Assembly (NCBI GenBank): GCA_035946615.1
Contig: DASYZB010000042.1
Location: 1-54,036, forward strand
Direction: 5' to 3'
Source of the DNA: Verrucomicrobiia bacterium
Lineage (GTDB): Bacteria > Verrucomicrobiota > Verrucomicrobiia > Limisphaerales > UBA8199
Length of the DNA: 54,036 bases
This document shows, piece by piece, positions 9,479 through 18,190 of this stretch (positions within the stretch are counted from its first letter, which is position 1; every line of letters begins with the position of its first letter). Below the pieces are notes generated by a model that made no database searches, had not been told where the DNA came from, and saw only the letters and a list, made by a program, of their open reading frames with translations. The translations under genes were made by a program, and so were the position numbers.

Positions 9479-9665
9479 GCGGTTCTTCGGGCTGGATGAT
9501 GTTCCAATCACCACCGGGCGCAGAGTTGCGCTCCTGTTGGAGTTCTTCCCGTGCCCCCGTTTCGCTCCAGGCGCTTCCGGAAACACTCTTGTGCAAGCTG
9601 CTGCAGCCTGCCGCCAACGTGAGCGTGATGGCGCCAATGACCACTACTGCTTTTTGCGATTTCAT
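9468..9665 (-). CDS. Small lipoprotein
   Basis: Protein of 65 residues: MKSQKAVVVIGAITLTLAAG followed by Cys is a type II signal peptide with lipobox LAAGC; the mature part is about 45 polar residues ending in PEEPLKW. The ATG at 9665 is preceded by AAAGAGG at good spacing, which decides it over the longer open frame to 9710. Its 3' end overlaps that of the convergent sulfotransferase gene by 11 bases. Function unknown; predicted to be anchored in the envelope. Confidence 0.7.
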   Translation of the reverse strand: MKSQKAVVVIGAITLTLAAGCSSLHKSVSGSAWSETGAREELQQERNSAPGGDWNIIQPEEPLKW

Positions 9666-9860
9666 GATTGCCTCTTTCTGCTGGCGCAACGTGTAATTGC
9701 GCCGCGTCACGAGCGCCGCTTGCGAATGCGTGCGGCGTTGTCATGGCGAACATCCCAATACCTGGGAGGAGCCAGAGGGACCCCTCTGCCCGGCCTTCTC
9801 CATTAATCCTGAAGTCCACGACGCTTCGCCCGGACCGGTGCAATCTCATACTCCAGCCAC

Positions 9861-12224
9861 TCACCTGCCGCCTCCGCCGTGTCCGCCGCCCCCGCCGCCA
9901 CCACCACCGTGGCCGCCGCCGCCCCCACCACCGCCGTGCCCACCCCAACCGCCACCGCCACGCGAATAGCCCCCGCCATAACCGCGCGAGTAACCCCCGT
10001 AACCCGCATAACCTCCGCCACGGAAATAACCCCCAGACGCACCGCCTCCATAACTATGCGGCGCGGCGAACGAACCGGCCTTGTGCGGTCCGCTAAAGCC
10101 CCCAAAGGACGACCGCGACGCGTATCGTGGCGCGACCGCGGCCGTCCCACGCCAGCTACCAACCTGGCCGCTGCCGTTGGGGTATTGGCCGCGCGCAGCG
10201 AACGCCTCATGGCCAAAGTTGCCGGCCCGGTTTCTGTCGAAGCTGCCAGAGAATCCAGGAGCGCCTGCACGCTGCCCGGCTGCCGGCGCGCCGGTGCGTG
10301 AGTTGTAAGCGCGTCCATAACTGCTGAACCGGGCGGCAGGATCGAGCCCAGGCCGCGCGCCAAAGCCCCCTCGAGAAGCACTTCGCGCATACAGATTGCC
10401 TGCCGTGGTGAATCGGTCGCCCCGTCTGCCGGCAACCAGACCGCCCCGATCACCAAAATGTCGGTAACCCCCCCACCACGGGCCTAGTGGATAACACCCC
10501 CAGAAACCGACGGGGCCAAACCCAATCCCCCAGCCAAAGCCAAACCCAAAACACCAATCATCCCACGGCGTCCAGCAGGGGCCCCAGCCAAAGCCCCAGG
10601 TAACCGGCCAGCCATACCAATAATCTCCTATCCACGGCGGATAATAGTAGCCCGTGCCATACACAACCACTCCGTCCTCGACTTCTGTGCCCAAGTATCC
10701 TGGTGTATAGCCCTCGTAAACCAAGTCCGGGCTCGACCCGTACACTTGGACATATGTCAGGTAATGCAGAGGCGAGCTGGGCGGAATAGAGTAGATAACG
10801 GCCGGGACCGAACTGGCGACCGTCCACGGCCCATTGACTGAGGCGGCAGCAAACCAGACCCCACTCTGGCAGGCATACCAGGAATGGTCGTCCACTTCGA
10901 TAATGGGCGTGCCGCTGTTCACCACATAATGCAAGGGCGTCCCGGCTATCGCCCCCAGACGCGGCGCCCCGTCGATGTGCGGGTCCTGCATTTGGGTCGT
11001 GCGCGCAACGCTGCTGCTCTCGGGAATGCTGTTGGCAAGAAGCGCTTCGGCGGCCTGTTGGGTCCCCGGCACGCTGGCCTTCACGTTCTCCTTTGGGCTG
11101 TCATCGGGGATATTGGCAAAGTCCGCCGCCAATTGATTGGCCGGCACGTATTGCCAGGGGCCGTCCAAAGACGGGGCGCGAAACCAGCGGCCAGAAATCA
11201 AAAGGTAATTCTTTTGATCGGTGAGCAATTTGAACACGTTGCCCGTTGTGTTCGCCACATAGAGCAGGTGCGTGCCGGGAATCGGAACGAAATTGGGCGC
11301 ACCTTCAAAGAGAACCAGTTCCGTTGGGCTCGTTGCCACATAAACAGCAGGCGCCGTGGCCGCAGAAAGAGCGGGGGCGGCGTTAGTTTGAGAGGCGCCC
11401 TCGCTTTCGAGCAGGTCCGCCGGAATGGGGCCGATTTGCGCTTCCTGCTCCGCCTGGGCAGCCCCTGGGGGCGCAGTATCCGCAACAGCCCAGGGTCCTT
11501 CGAGCTTCGGAGCCGTCATATACCCATTCAGTACATGCACGTAAAGGCGCCCATTATTATCCTTCAGGATGAGCAACCGCGAGTTGATGACTCGTTGCAA
11601 GCCGGTATGTTCGACAGGCCGATAGACCGGAGGGCCGTCAATATAAACCAGGATGGCAGGCCTTGTGGAAAAGATGATCTTGGGCGGTGCATTATTCAGA
11701 GGCTGGCTTGAACCCTGGAGCTGTTGTGGCGCAACCACCAGACTCGCCTCGAGCCGATCCAGGGAAAGGCCCTGAAGTTCCTTTGGAAAACTCTGCTGCA
11801 ACAGCCCCACGTATTGCTGGCTCTCCTGCGGCGCGGAAGGAAAGCTGCCGCCCAGAACCTTCACGCTTTCCAATGTGACGGTTCGTTTGGTTTTGTTCAC
11901 CAGCGTGGTTGCCTGGATGTTCACCACGCCGAAAACGGGCTGACGCTGCCCGGCCGCGCTGACGGCAACTGCGTCGCGCCCCAGGAGTTGATGGCCATCC
12001 CACGAATCCACTTGGGGCTCATAGACCACATTTGTGGTCGTCCCCTGGACCACCGTGCGCGGCCACTGCGACTGGCTGGTTGCGCCCCCGCCGCCCGGGT
12101 AAGACGCTTCAGTTCCCGCGTTGGCGTAGTAATAAGCAGGGTTTTCGGCGGATTTGTGGCCGGCACAACCTGCGAGCGACAACGCGAGGATTCCAAGGAA
12201 TGCTGCGCGGTTAATACGGTTCAT
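9861..12224 (-). CDS. Large envelope lipoprotein with Trp/Gly-rich middle and Gly-His-rich tail
   Basis: Protein of 787 residues. Residues 1-20 form a lipoprotein signal (LALSLAGC). Residues about 50-480 contain repeated short modules that read PP-Y-P----LQ---NS----- and W(Y/F)-A-S--GPW, resembling proteins annotated as carbohydrate-binding family V/XII. Residues about 500-590 are extremely rich in Gly, Trp and Tyr (for example YYYPPWIGDYWYGWP), and the C-terminal 100 residues are Gly/Arg/His/Ser-rich with pure Gly and GGGGHGGGG runs. The 3' end of the gene is therefore a long C-rich tract on the plus strand (about 9870-9965). No catalytic motif was seen. A structural or adhesive surface role is an inference. 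Confidence 0.75.
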   Translation of the reverse strand: MNRINRAAFLGILALSLAGCAGHKSAENPAYYYANAGTEASYPGGGGATSQSQWPRTVVQGTTTNVVYEPQVDSWDGHQLLGRDAVAVSAAGQRQPVFGVVNIQATTLVNKTKRTVTLESVKVLGGSFPSAPQESQQYVGLLQQSFPKELQGLSLDRLEASLVVAPQQLQGSSQPLNNAPPKIIFSTRPAILVYIDGPPVYRPVEHTGLQRVINSRLLILKDNNGRLYVHVLNGYMTAPKLEGPWAVADTAPPGAAQAEQEAQIGPIPADLLESEGASQTNAAPALSAATAPAVYVATSPTELVLFEGAPNFVPIPGTHLLYVANTTGNVFKLLTDQKNYLLISGRWFRAPSLDGPWQYVPANQLAADFANIPDDSPKENVKASVPGTQQAAEALLANSIPESSSVARTTQMQDPHIDGAPRLGAIAGTPLHYVVNSGTPIIEVDDHSWYACQSGVWFAAASVNGPWTVASSVPAVIYSIPPSSPLHYLTYVQVYGSSPDLVYEGYTPGYLGTEVEDGVVVYGTGYYYPPWIGDYWYGWPVTWGFGWGPCWTPWDDWCFGFGFGWGIGFGPVGFWGCYPLGPWWGGYRHFGDRGGLVAGRRGDRFTTAGNLYARSASRGGFGARPGLDPAARFSSYGRAYNSRTGAPAAGQRAGAPGFSGSFDRNRAGNFGHEAFAARGQYPNGSGQVGSWRGTAAVAPRYASRSSFGGFSGPHKAGSFAAPHSYGGGASGGYFRGGGYAGYGGYSRGYGGGYSRGGGGWGGHGGGGGGGGHGGGGGGGGGHGGGGR

Positions 12225-12369
12225 ATTCTTTCAGGCAACCGGTTTGGGACCGGCGCCGGGCAACGCGAATTGCCACCATTCACTGGAAGCTGCTCGGGCC
12301 AGCCGATTTTGGTTTCCGTTCATAAAAAAAACAGGGCCTCCATCATTATCGTCCGTTCCAATCCCGGGG

Positions 12370-12684
12370 TCAACTGACCGCCACAATCGAGACCTTTTCT
12401 TTCTGGCTATTAATCGCCGTGCCCGCCGCCCGGGGATCGAGCACCGCCTTGCCGTCCACTAAAAAGCGGTACTGGTGATGGCCGTGAGCCAAGCCCACCT
12501 GGAGAAACCACCAGCCGTCCACTCGCCGCTGCATGGGAAGGCTGGTGGGGTTCCAGTCATTGAAATCCCCCAGCAAATACACACGCTTTGCTTTGGCCGC
12601 AGCGCAGTAGAAGTTGACGGGCTTGGTCATCGATTTGCCTGAAGAGGCGCGGCTGGCAGTTTCAAAAAGAGCATCCATGGTCAT
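12370..12684 (-). CDS. Stand-alone glycogen-binding (AMPK-CBM48-like) protein
   Basis: Protein of 104 residues, almost all one E-set domain of the AMPK beta/CBM48 type: VNFYCAAAKAKRVYLLGDFN, then DWNP, DGWWFLQVGLAHGHHQYRFL and VDGKAVLDP, including the W, K and N positions used to bind alpha-glucans. The start ATG overlaps the stop of the upstream lipoprotein gene (ATGA) with CAGGAGA before it, so the two are translationally coupled. It probably acts as a small cytoplasmic alpha-glucan sensor or adaptor; its role with the response regulator two genes upstream is unknown. Confidence 0.85.
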   Translation of the reverse strand: MTMDALFETASRASSGKSMTKPVNFYCAAAKAKRVYLLGDFNDWNPTSLPMQRRVDGWWFLQVGLAHGHHQYRFLVDGKAVLDPRAAGTAINSQKEKVSIVAVS

Positions 12685-13178
12685 TCTCCTGCAGGCAACT
12701 GCGCGCGCCAGCCGATAAAGTAGCCCTTTGGCATTTGCACCAAATCAGTCGAGGCGAACGCTGTTCCTGGGTTCCAGCCGGGTTGTAGAACCACACGCGT
12801 CATCTCGCCGGGTTTAATCACCACCGGCACCTGGACCGGTCCATACTGTTCGGCGTTGGCTGTCACCAGATACTTGCCAGCGGGCAGACTGATGATTGCG
12901 GGCAGTTCGTCCTCGTGATTTTGATGATTCCAAACATGTTTGAGCCGTTTGCCAGTCATGGTTAAGATCATGTAGTCCCGGTGCGGATAATAGGGGACGC
13001 TCTCATCGTACTCATATTCTTCCGTCTCGCTAAAGACCTGGAGCTGTCCGGCGCGGTCTGAAGAGGCTGCTATGGTGTACGGGGCCGGCCCGACGGCGGC
13101 CACCCGCACGGGCTGCCCCGCGCAACTCGCCAGCAAGGGAATGACCCCTAGCAGGGCATGTCCCATTTTCAGTTTCAT
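12681..13178 (-). CDS. Lipoprotein of unknown function
   Basis: Protein of 165 residues with signal peptide and lipobox (MKLKMGHALLGVIPLLASC). The mature part is a beta-rich domain with a PEGA-like character: SLPAGKYLVTANAEQYG and VVIKPGEMTRVVLQPGW. GGAG lies 11 bases before the ATG at 13178. It follows the response-regulator gene after 7 bases and overlaps the glycogen-binding gene by 4 bases, so the three form one operon. No enzyme motif was seen. Confidence 0.75.
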   Translation of the reverse strand: MKLKMGHALLGVIPLLASCAGQPVRVAAVGPAPYTIAASSDRAGQLQVFSETEEYEYDESVPYYPHRDYMILTMTGKRLKHVWNHQNHEDELPAIISLPAGKYLVTANAEQYGPVQVPVVIKPGEMTRVVLQPGWNPGTAFASTDLVQMPKGYFIGWRAQLPAGE

Positions 13179-13185
13179 ATCGCAT

Positions 13186-13701
13186 TCAGCTCCTTTTCCA
13201 CGGTTTGGCGAGCAGCGGGCCGCCAAAACTGGCCGGCGTCAGGGAAGACGCGCCCGTCTTGGGCCGCGCACCCGCTTGTTGTGCTGCGGATACGTGGAGC
13301 GTTTGTCCCGGGTAAGCACAGGTTGAGCGCAAGGGTGTCTGGTTTGGCGCGAGCAGCAATTGGTCAATGACATTGAGCAGGTCCGTCACCTCGATGGGTT
13401 TCTCCATCAAGGCCGCCGCCCCTGCCAACAGCGCAATTGGATACTGGCCGGGCATCCCCGTGATGAGAATGATCGGCAGCAAAGGATACTGCCCTTTTAT
13501 GCTTTCGAAAAGCTCCCAGCCACCCTGGCGAGGCAAGTTCAAATCCAGCAGGACCAGGTCCATCGGGGAGCGGCCTAGCTCTTTGCGGGCCGCCTGCGCA
13601 TCGGCGGCCGCCCACACCTGGTGCCCGACTCCTTCCAAGACGCTCTTCATCGATGCCCGCACCTCGGCGTCATCGTCTATTATGAGCATTCGTTTCTTCA
13701 T
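13186..13701 (-). CDS. Response regulator, single receiver domain
   Basis: Protein of 171 residues: one CheY-like receiver (about 1-125) with the acidic pair (LIIDDD), phospho-acceptor Asp (LVLLDLNLP), Thr switch (ILITGMP) and Lys (LMEKPIE). The last 45 residues are Pro/Ser/Ala-rich without a DNA-binding domain. An ATG 18 bases upstream (13719) is an alternative start. It heads an operon with a lipoprotein and the glycogen-binding protein, so its output is likely protein-protein contact. The partner kinase is not apparent; the NtrB-like kinase on the other strand starts 370 bases away. Confidence 0.85.
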   Translation of the reverse strand: MKKRMLIIDDDAEVRASMKSVLEGVGHQVWAAADAQAARKELGRSPMDLVLLDLNLPRQGGWELFESIKGQYPLLPIILITGMPGQYPIALLAGAAALMEKPIEVTDLLNVIDQLLLAPNQTPLRSTCAYPGQTLHVSAAQQAGARPKTGASSLTPASFGGPLLAKPWKRS

Positions 13702-14073
13702 TGCCGCTCGGTGTGCCATTGCGCATCAAGACCCCTTCTAAGCCTGTTCCGTGCCAGGAGACCCAAATGCTCGAAAGACCCCGTTTCAAGGCGTTTTCGC
13801 CGCGGGCACCGAAAAACAACCCAATCGGGGCGACACATTTAGTGCCACCTGTGGAGTCCCCAGGACCACCAAAATCGCAGCAAGCGGGGGGCGCCGGCGC
13901 ACTGACCGGTTGCGCACAAGTGCCAACAATCCTAGAATAAGCTGTTGTATCACGCGTCTGATGCTTAAAGCCCTTTGGCAGCGGCGATGTTATGTCCTTT
14001 TTCTTTTCTCAATCCTTATTAACCGGCATTCAAGCCATGGTCGGTCCCCTGGCGAGCCGCTCCTGACCTTTCT
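13702..14073. other. Divergent intergenic region, no gene seen
   Basis: About 370 bases between the minus-strand response-regulator gene and the plus-strand histidine-kinase gene. It must hold both promoters. I looked for a sigma-54 site (GG-N10-GC) near 13977 because an NtrC-type regulator is encoded downstream, but the match is GG-N10-GT and weak. Nothing else is recognisable. Confidence 0.4.
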
Positions 14074-15507
14074 GTGAAGAGCTTTCCCAAAACTATCTCG
14101 GGCTCCGCCTCCGTCGCCCACCGGGCGACCTGGCGCAGCCCCTCCTTTGGTGTTCGCGTCGCGGGATTCGCCCTGGCCGTCTTGATGGGCGCCGTTCTCA
14201 TTGCGGGCATTGACGCAAATATTTGGAGCGAACAGGCCCGGCTGCAAGAAGGGTTCGCCGCCATCAAAGCGGAGAAGTTTTACTTTGGCGTGAATTTCCG
14301 ACTGAGCCTGCGCAAGCTGACCGAGACACTGCTGGATTATCAACTCACTCACAATCCCCAAGACCTCAAAACGTTCCAGCAAGACGCCCATGCACTGAAG
14401 CTGTGGCTCGACAGCAGACAGGGCAGCTTCCTGGGGCCTGGCGAGGACCCAACCTTCGCCCGATTGCAAACCGCCTACACCGGTTTCCTGGAACAGGTCA
14501 GCCCGTTCCTGCGAACCTCGGGCGCCCCGGTGCGCGAGAGGTTCGGAGACACCTACGCCATCATTCGAAGGGACTCCCAGCCGGTCTTCCAGGCCTGCGA
14601 AGATGTCGTCCAGGTCCAGCACCGCCAGTTCGATGTCTTTGTGCGCGATTCCGATCACGCCATGCTTTCGCTTCAGCGGCTTTTTTTGCTGTCGCTGGTT
14701 CTGCTGGTTGGGCTCGCGGGCACGGTGGCCGTTCTGGTTTACCGCGGCATGCTCGCGCCGTTGCGGGCTCAACTGACCCAAAGCAAGGCGCTCATCGAGC
14801 GGCAGGAAAAGCTCGCTTCACTGGGGGCCCTGGGGGCGGGGGTCGCCCATGAAATCCGCAATCCTCTCACCGCCATCAAATTCCGCCTCTTCAGCCTGCG
14901 CAAATCTCTGCCGCAGGAGTTCGCTCAAAATGAAGACGCGCGGGTCATCAGCGAGGAACTCAATCGCCTTGACCGGATTGTCAAAGATTTCCTTCAGTTT
15001 GCCAGGCCATCCGAGCCCGAGCTGGTGCGCGTTCCTGCGGAGCGAATACTGGATGAAGTCTATTCGCTCATGAAGCCGGAATTGGAACCTGCGGCCATTG
15101 AGCTGAAGCGGGATATTCGGCAGCCAGTCTGGATTCAGGCCGACATCCAGCAACTCAAGCAGGTCCTGATTAACCTGGTCCAAAACTCGGCTGACAGCAT
15201 TGGCCGGCACGGCTCGATCACGCTGCGCCTGACCCAGGCCAATGGCGACGATGGCTCGCGTCCGACGGCGATCCTGGCGGTGGCAGATACCGGCAGAGGC
15301 ATTCCGCCAGCCGTCCAAAAGCGGCTTTTTGATCCCTTCTTCACCACCAAAGAGGGCGGCACCGGCCTGGGCCTGGCCATCGCCGCCCGCATCGTTGAAA
15401 AACATGGGGGGCTGCTCCGTTACCAGACCGAACTGAACCGAGGCACTCTTTTCGAAATTGTCCTGCCTGGACTCAAAGATCATGCAAGCAAAGATACTGC
15501 TCGTTGA
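14074..15507 (+). CDS. NtrB-like membrane sensor histidine kinase
   Basis: Protein of 477 residues from a GTG start. A transmembrane helix near residues 25-48, a periplasmic helical sensor domain of about 160 residues, a second helix near 205-228, then HisKA with the phospho-His in GVAHEIRNPLTAIK and an HATPase domain with the N box (INLVQNSADSI), G1 (ADTGRGIP) and G2 ([19 protein letters not shown]). It phosphorylates itself and then the response regulator encoded by the next gene, which starts inside its last 26 bases. No Shine-Dalgarno is visible before the GTG, but later starts would remove the first helix. The signal sensed is unknown. Confidence 0.9.
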   Translation: MKSFPKTISGSASVAHRATWRSPSFGVRVAGFALAVLMGAVLIAGIDANIWSEQARLQEGFAAIKAEKFYFGVNFRLSLRKLTETLLDYQLTHNPQDLKTFQQDAHALKLWLDSRQGSFLGPGEDPTFARLQTAYTGFLEQVSPFLRTSGAPVRERFGDTYAIIRRDSQPVFQACEDVVQVQHRQFDVFVRDSDHAMLSLQRLFLLSLVLLVGLAGTVAVLVYRGMLAPLRAQLTQSKALIERQEKLASLGALGAGVAHEIRNPLTAIKFRLFSLRKSLPQEFAQNEDARVISEELNRLDRIVKDFLQFARPSEPELVRVPAERILDEVYSLMKPELEPAAIELKRDIRQPVWIQADIQQLKQVLINLVQNSADSIGRHGSITLRLTQANGDDGSRPTAILAVADTGRGIPPAVQKRLFDPFFTTKEGGTGLGLAIAARIVEKHGGLLRYQTELNRGTLFEIVLPGLKDHASKDTAR

Positions 15508-16915
15508 AGATGATTCCCGGACCGCCTCGGCGTTGCAAAAAGTGTTGCAAGCCGAGGGCTACAAGGTCGATGTCACTCCCCGGGGCGACGAGGGCCTAGC
15601 CCTGGCGACCTCGAACGCCTTTGACCTCGTCTTGACCGACCTGAAGCTGCCCGGCCTCAACGGCCTGGAATTGGCGGGCCGGCTTCATGCGGCAAAACCC
15701 AAGCTGCCGATCATCATGATGACGGCCCACGGCACCACCGAGACCGCTATCGAGGCCACCAAGGTCGGCGCTTACGAGTACCTCATCAAACCGTTCGAAC
15801 CCGAGGAATTACTGGACCTTGTGGCCTCGGCGGTCGCCCATTCGCGGCTGATGTCCGAGCCGGTCGAGATGGGCGGCGCCGACTCGACCGGGTTCGCCCT
15901 GGTCGGTCGCAGCCGGGTGATGCAAAACATTTACAAAGAAATTGGACGCGTGGCCACCTCGCCGGCAACCGTTCTCATCCGGGGGGCCACCGGGACCGGC
16001 AAAGAACTCATTGCGCGGGCCATCTACCAGCACAGCGACCGCTCGGCCAAACCCTTCATCGCCGTCAACTGCGCCGCCATTCCCGAGACTCTGCTGGAAA
16101 GCGAGCTGTTCGGTCACGAGCGCGGCTCGTTCACCGGCGCCCAGGCCCGGCGCATTGGGCGTTTCGAGCAAGCCCATGGAGGGACCATTTTCCTGGATGA
16201 AATCGGCGACCTCAATGCCAATACCCAATCCAAGCTCCTGCGCGTGCTGCAGGAACGGACCATCCAGCGTCTGGGTGGGGATGAGACCATCGCCGTTGAT
16301 GTGCGCGTGCTGGCTGCCACTCACCGAGACCTCGAAACCGCCATTCAAGAACGCGAATTCCGCGAGGACTTGTTCTACCGCCTCAGCGTGGTCACGATCC
16401 AATTGCCGTCCCTGGCGGAGCGTTCCGAAGACATCCCGGACCTGACGCGTTTCTTCATCCAACGTTATGCCAAAGAATTCGGGGTGGAGTTGCCCTCCGT
16501 TCAACCCGAGGCTGTGGTTTTTTTGCAGGAGCAAACGTGGCCGGGCAACGTGCGCGAGTTGGAGAACGTGATTCGCCAAGCCCTGCTTCTGGCGCGCCCT
16601 TTTGCCATCACCCTCGAGCACGTCCAGCAGGTCCTTGCCAAAACCCACAAACCTCCGGCCCTGGCTGCCCAAACCCACTCTGCCTACATCGCCGACCTTC
16701 TGGCGCGCGTCCAGCGCGGCGAAGAGCGCAATGCTTACGCCAAAATGATAGCCGACCTCGAACCCGAACTCTTCGCCCAAGCCATTCGCCTGGCCCAGGG
16801 CAATCAGGCCAAAGCCGCGCGCTGGCTCGGTGTCACCCGCCTCCGTGTGCGCGAGAAACTCCACCAAATCGGCCTGCACCCTTCTCTCTCGAACCCCGAT
16901 AACGGAAATAAATAA
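15482..16915 (+). CDS. Sigma-54-dependent response regulator, NtrC family
   Basis: Protein of 477 residues: receiver (about 1-120; phospho-Asp in VLTDLKLPG, Lys in YLIKPFEPEE), AAA+ sigma-54 interaction domain (about 145-385; Walker A GATGTGKELIARAIY, the GSFTGA loop, Walker B TIFLDEIGDL), and a Fis-type HTH at the C-terminus (NQAKAARWLGVTRLRVREKL). It activates transcription by RNA polymerase carrying sigma-54 when phosphorylated by the kinase encoded just upstream. Its ATG overlaps the kinase gene by 26 bases. The target genes cannot be named from the window. Confidence 0.93.
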   Translation: MQAKILLVEDDSRTASALQKVLQAEGYKVDVTPRGDEGLALATSNAFDLVLTDLKLPGLNGLELAGRLHAAKPKLPIIMMTAHGTTETAIEATKVGAYEYLIKPFEPEELLDLVASAVAHSRLMSEPVEMGGADSTGFALVGRSRVMQNIYKEIGRVATSPATVLIRGATGTGKELIARAIYQHSDRSAKPFIAVNCAAIPETLLESELFGHERGSFTGAQARRIGRFEQAHGGTIFLDEIGDLNANTQSKLLRVLQERTIQRLGGDETIAVDVRVLAATHRDLETAIQEREFREDLFYRLSVVTIQLPSLAERSEDIPDLTRFFIQRYAKEFGVELPSVQPEAVVFLQEQTWPGNVRELENVIRQALLLARPFAITLEHVQQVLAKTHKPPALAAQTHSAYIADLLARVQRGEERNAYAKMIADLEPELFAQAIRLAQGNQAKAARWLGVTRLRVREKLHQIGLHPSLSNPDNGNK

Positions 16916-16954
16916 CGTTTTCCCCGCCAGCGGAATCACCTCCCCCGCTCATCC

Positions 16955-17056
16955 ATCGCTGACCTGGTGGCCTATCTCAACAGCCTCACGCCTAAAGACG
17001 AAAACTCGATTTCTAAAAGAACGGGTTATGCGCCTTCTCCTGCCCAACGGTGGTGA
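16955..17056 (+). pseudogene. Possible C-terminal scrap of a c-type cytochrome
   Basis: This frame reads IADLVAYLNSLTPKDENS, which resembles the last helix of many class I cytochrome c domains (DL-AYL-SL). No heme motif or start is present and its end overlaps the 3' end of the metallo-hydrolase gene. It may be a coincidence. Confidence 0.25.
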
Positions 17057-17834
17057 AGGGGCCGTGTCCAGGGCATACCAGCGTCTCAGCAGGTAATGAG
17101 AAGATTTGGTTCTGGACCTTTTCCTTTGCCAGGGTCCAGGATTGGTTGCCGCGGCCAATTGAGCCGGCAAAGAGGGCATCCCCGACGATGGCCACGTGGG
17201 GCGCGTCTTCAGGCCAGGTCCCGATAATATAGGTCACGCCATCCTCGGCATGGCCCGGAGTATCGCGATGGGTGATGCGCAGGCTCCCTAGATGAATGAA
17301 ATCGTTGGCCCGATTCCGCTGATCGACCGGGATGCCTTTTGTGCTGGAGTGAATCTTGATTTTGGGAAATTTCTCACGCACCGCATCCAGAGCCCCAATG
17401 TGGTCTCGATGCGAATGGGTGATGAACAGGTGGCGAAGCTGGAGTTGGTTGTCCTGGATGAGTTCGATAATTTGCTGGGCCTCCCAGCCGGTATCAAAAA
17501 GCGCCGCCTCGCGTGAAACCTCGTCCCAAACCACATAGCAATTGACCGCCATCCCGCCCTCGCTTGTGGTGACCCGCCGCAGCTCACGCCAGGCGCTGAG
17601 CTCCGGTTGCGCCGGGCGCCACCCCGCGGCAATCGCCTCGAATTTCTTCGGATCGAGCCCCGCCCGCTGCGCCAAGGCTGCCAAATTCAGCTTCTTCGCG
17701 CTCTGCCCGGTTTCTTCAAAACCGGCCAGGTCAGCCTCTGTCAGCTCAGCGGCTTTAGCGGCCTCTTGGGTTGAGACACCTGACATCGCCCGGGCCTTGC
17801 GAATGATGTCGCCCGCGTGATCTTCCAGGTCCAT
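17013..17834 (-). CDS. HTH-metallo-beta-lactamase-fold fusion hydrolase
   Basis: Protein of 273 residues. The first 70 residues look like an XRE-type helix-turn-helix (DIIRKARAMSGVSTQEAAK, then ELTEADLAGFEETG). From about residue 95 follows a metallo-beta-lactamase fold of the glyoxalase II/persulfide dioxygenase type with THSHRDHIG (around residue 140) as the metal site, a later His in DTPGHAEDG, Asp in VGDALFAGS and His in CPGHGPFT. I start at the ATG at 17834 (MDLEDHAGDI) since the upstream open frame to 17984 has no domain. Substrate unknown; the HTH suggests it may bind DNA or simply be a docking domain. Confidence 0.8.
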   Translation of the reverse strand: MDLEDHAGDIIRKARAMSGVSTQEAAKAAELTEADLAGFEETGQSAKKLNLAALAQRAGLDPKKFEAIAAGWRPAQPELSAWRELRRVTTSEGGMAVNCYVVWDEVSREAALFDTGWEAQQIIELIQDNQLQLRHLFITHSHRDHIGALDAVREKFPKIKIHSSTKGIPVDQRNRANDFIHLGSLRITHRDTPGHAEDGVTYIIGTWPEDAPHVAIVGDALFAGSIGRGNQSWTLAKEKVQNQIFSLPAETLVCPGHGPFTTVGQEKAHNPFF

Positions 17835-18004
17835 AGGCCAGACCTTAACCCGCCCTGGGGCGAGTGCAAGTCCCACACACGACGGAATTCGAGGGGCATC
17901 GAGAGGAATGGAACAAAAACGAGCAAACAGGCGTTTTGCAGATTGCATTCGTAAGGGAAACAATGATCTTATGCGACCAGACATGATTTAGGGCATGCGC
18001 TGAA

Positions 18005-18190
18005 ATGAGGAAGCAAACCTTCAAGGGCACAACTGCATCGCTGACGACAAATGAGTCGCAGTCGCCTTACAAAGCCGTTGCTTGGCGGCAATTAACACCC
18101 AGGGAACGATTGCGCCTGAGTTGGCAGATGCGCTCGCGTTTGCCCAATCCAGGCAGGGTTCATGATCGCAAACTTTTTCCAAAGCCTTAA
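18005..18190 (+). CDS. Small basic protein paired with nucleotidyltransferase
   Basis: Protein of 61 residues, strongly basic, with the core WRQLTPRERLRLSWQMRSRL and end PNPGRVHDRKLFPKP. I recall similar short proteins with an LTP-ERLR-SW-R-R---VHD-KLFPKP pattern directly before nucleotidyltransferase genes in related bacteria, but cannot verify this here. It overlaps the next gene by 29 bases in another frame. The arrangement, small size and overlap are like a toxin-antitoxin pair. There is only a weak ribosome site (AGGG, 12 bases upstream). Confidence 0.6.
   Translation: MRKQTFKGTTASLTTNESQSPYKAVAWRQLTPRERLRLSWQMRSRLPNPGRVHDRKLFPKP

Noticed and set aside
9870-9965. C-rich quasi-repeats that look like a tandem or CRISPR-like array
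   Set aside because: They are in-frame Gly/His codons of the lipoprotein tail, with irregular unit length and no spacers.
13977-13992. Possible sigma-54 promoter before the NtrB-like kinase gene
   Set aside because: The -12 element is GT rather than GC and flanking bases do not match.
15809-16939. 376-codon minus-strand frame opposite the NtrC-type regulator
   Set aside because: Antisense shadow; the plus-strand gene has all family motifs.
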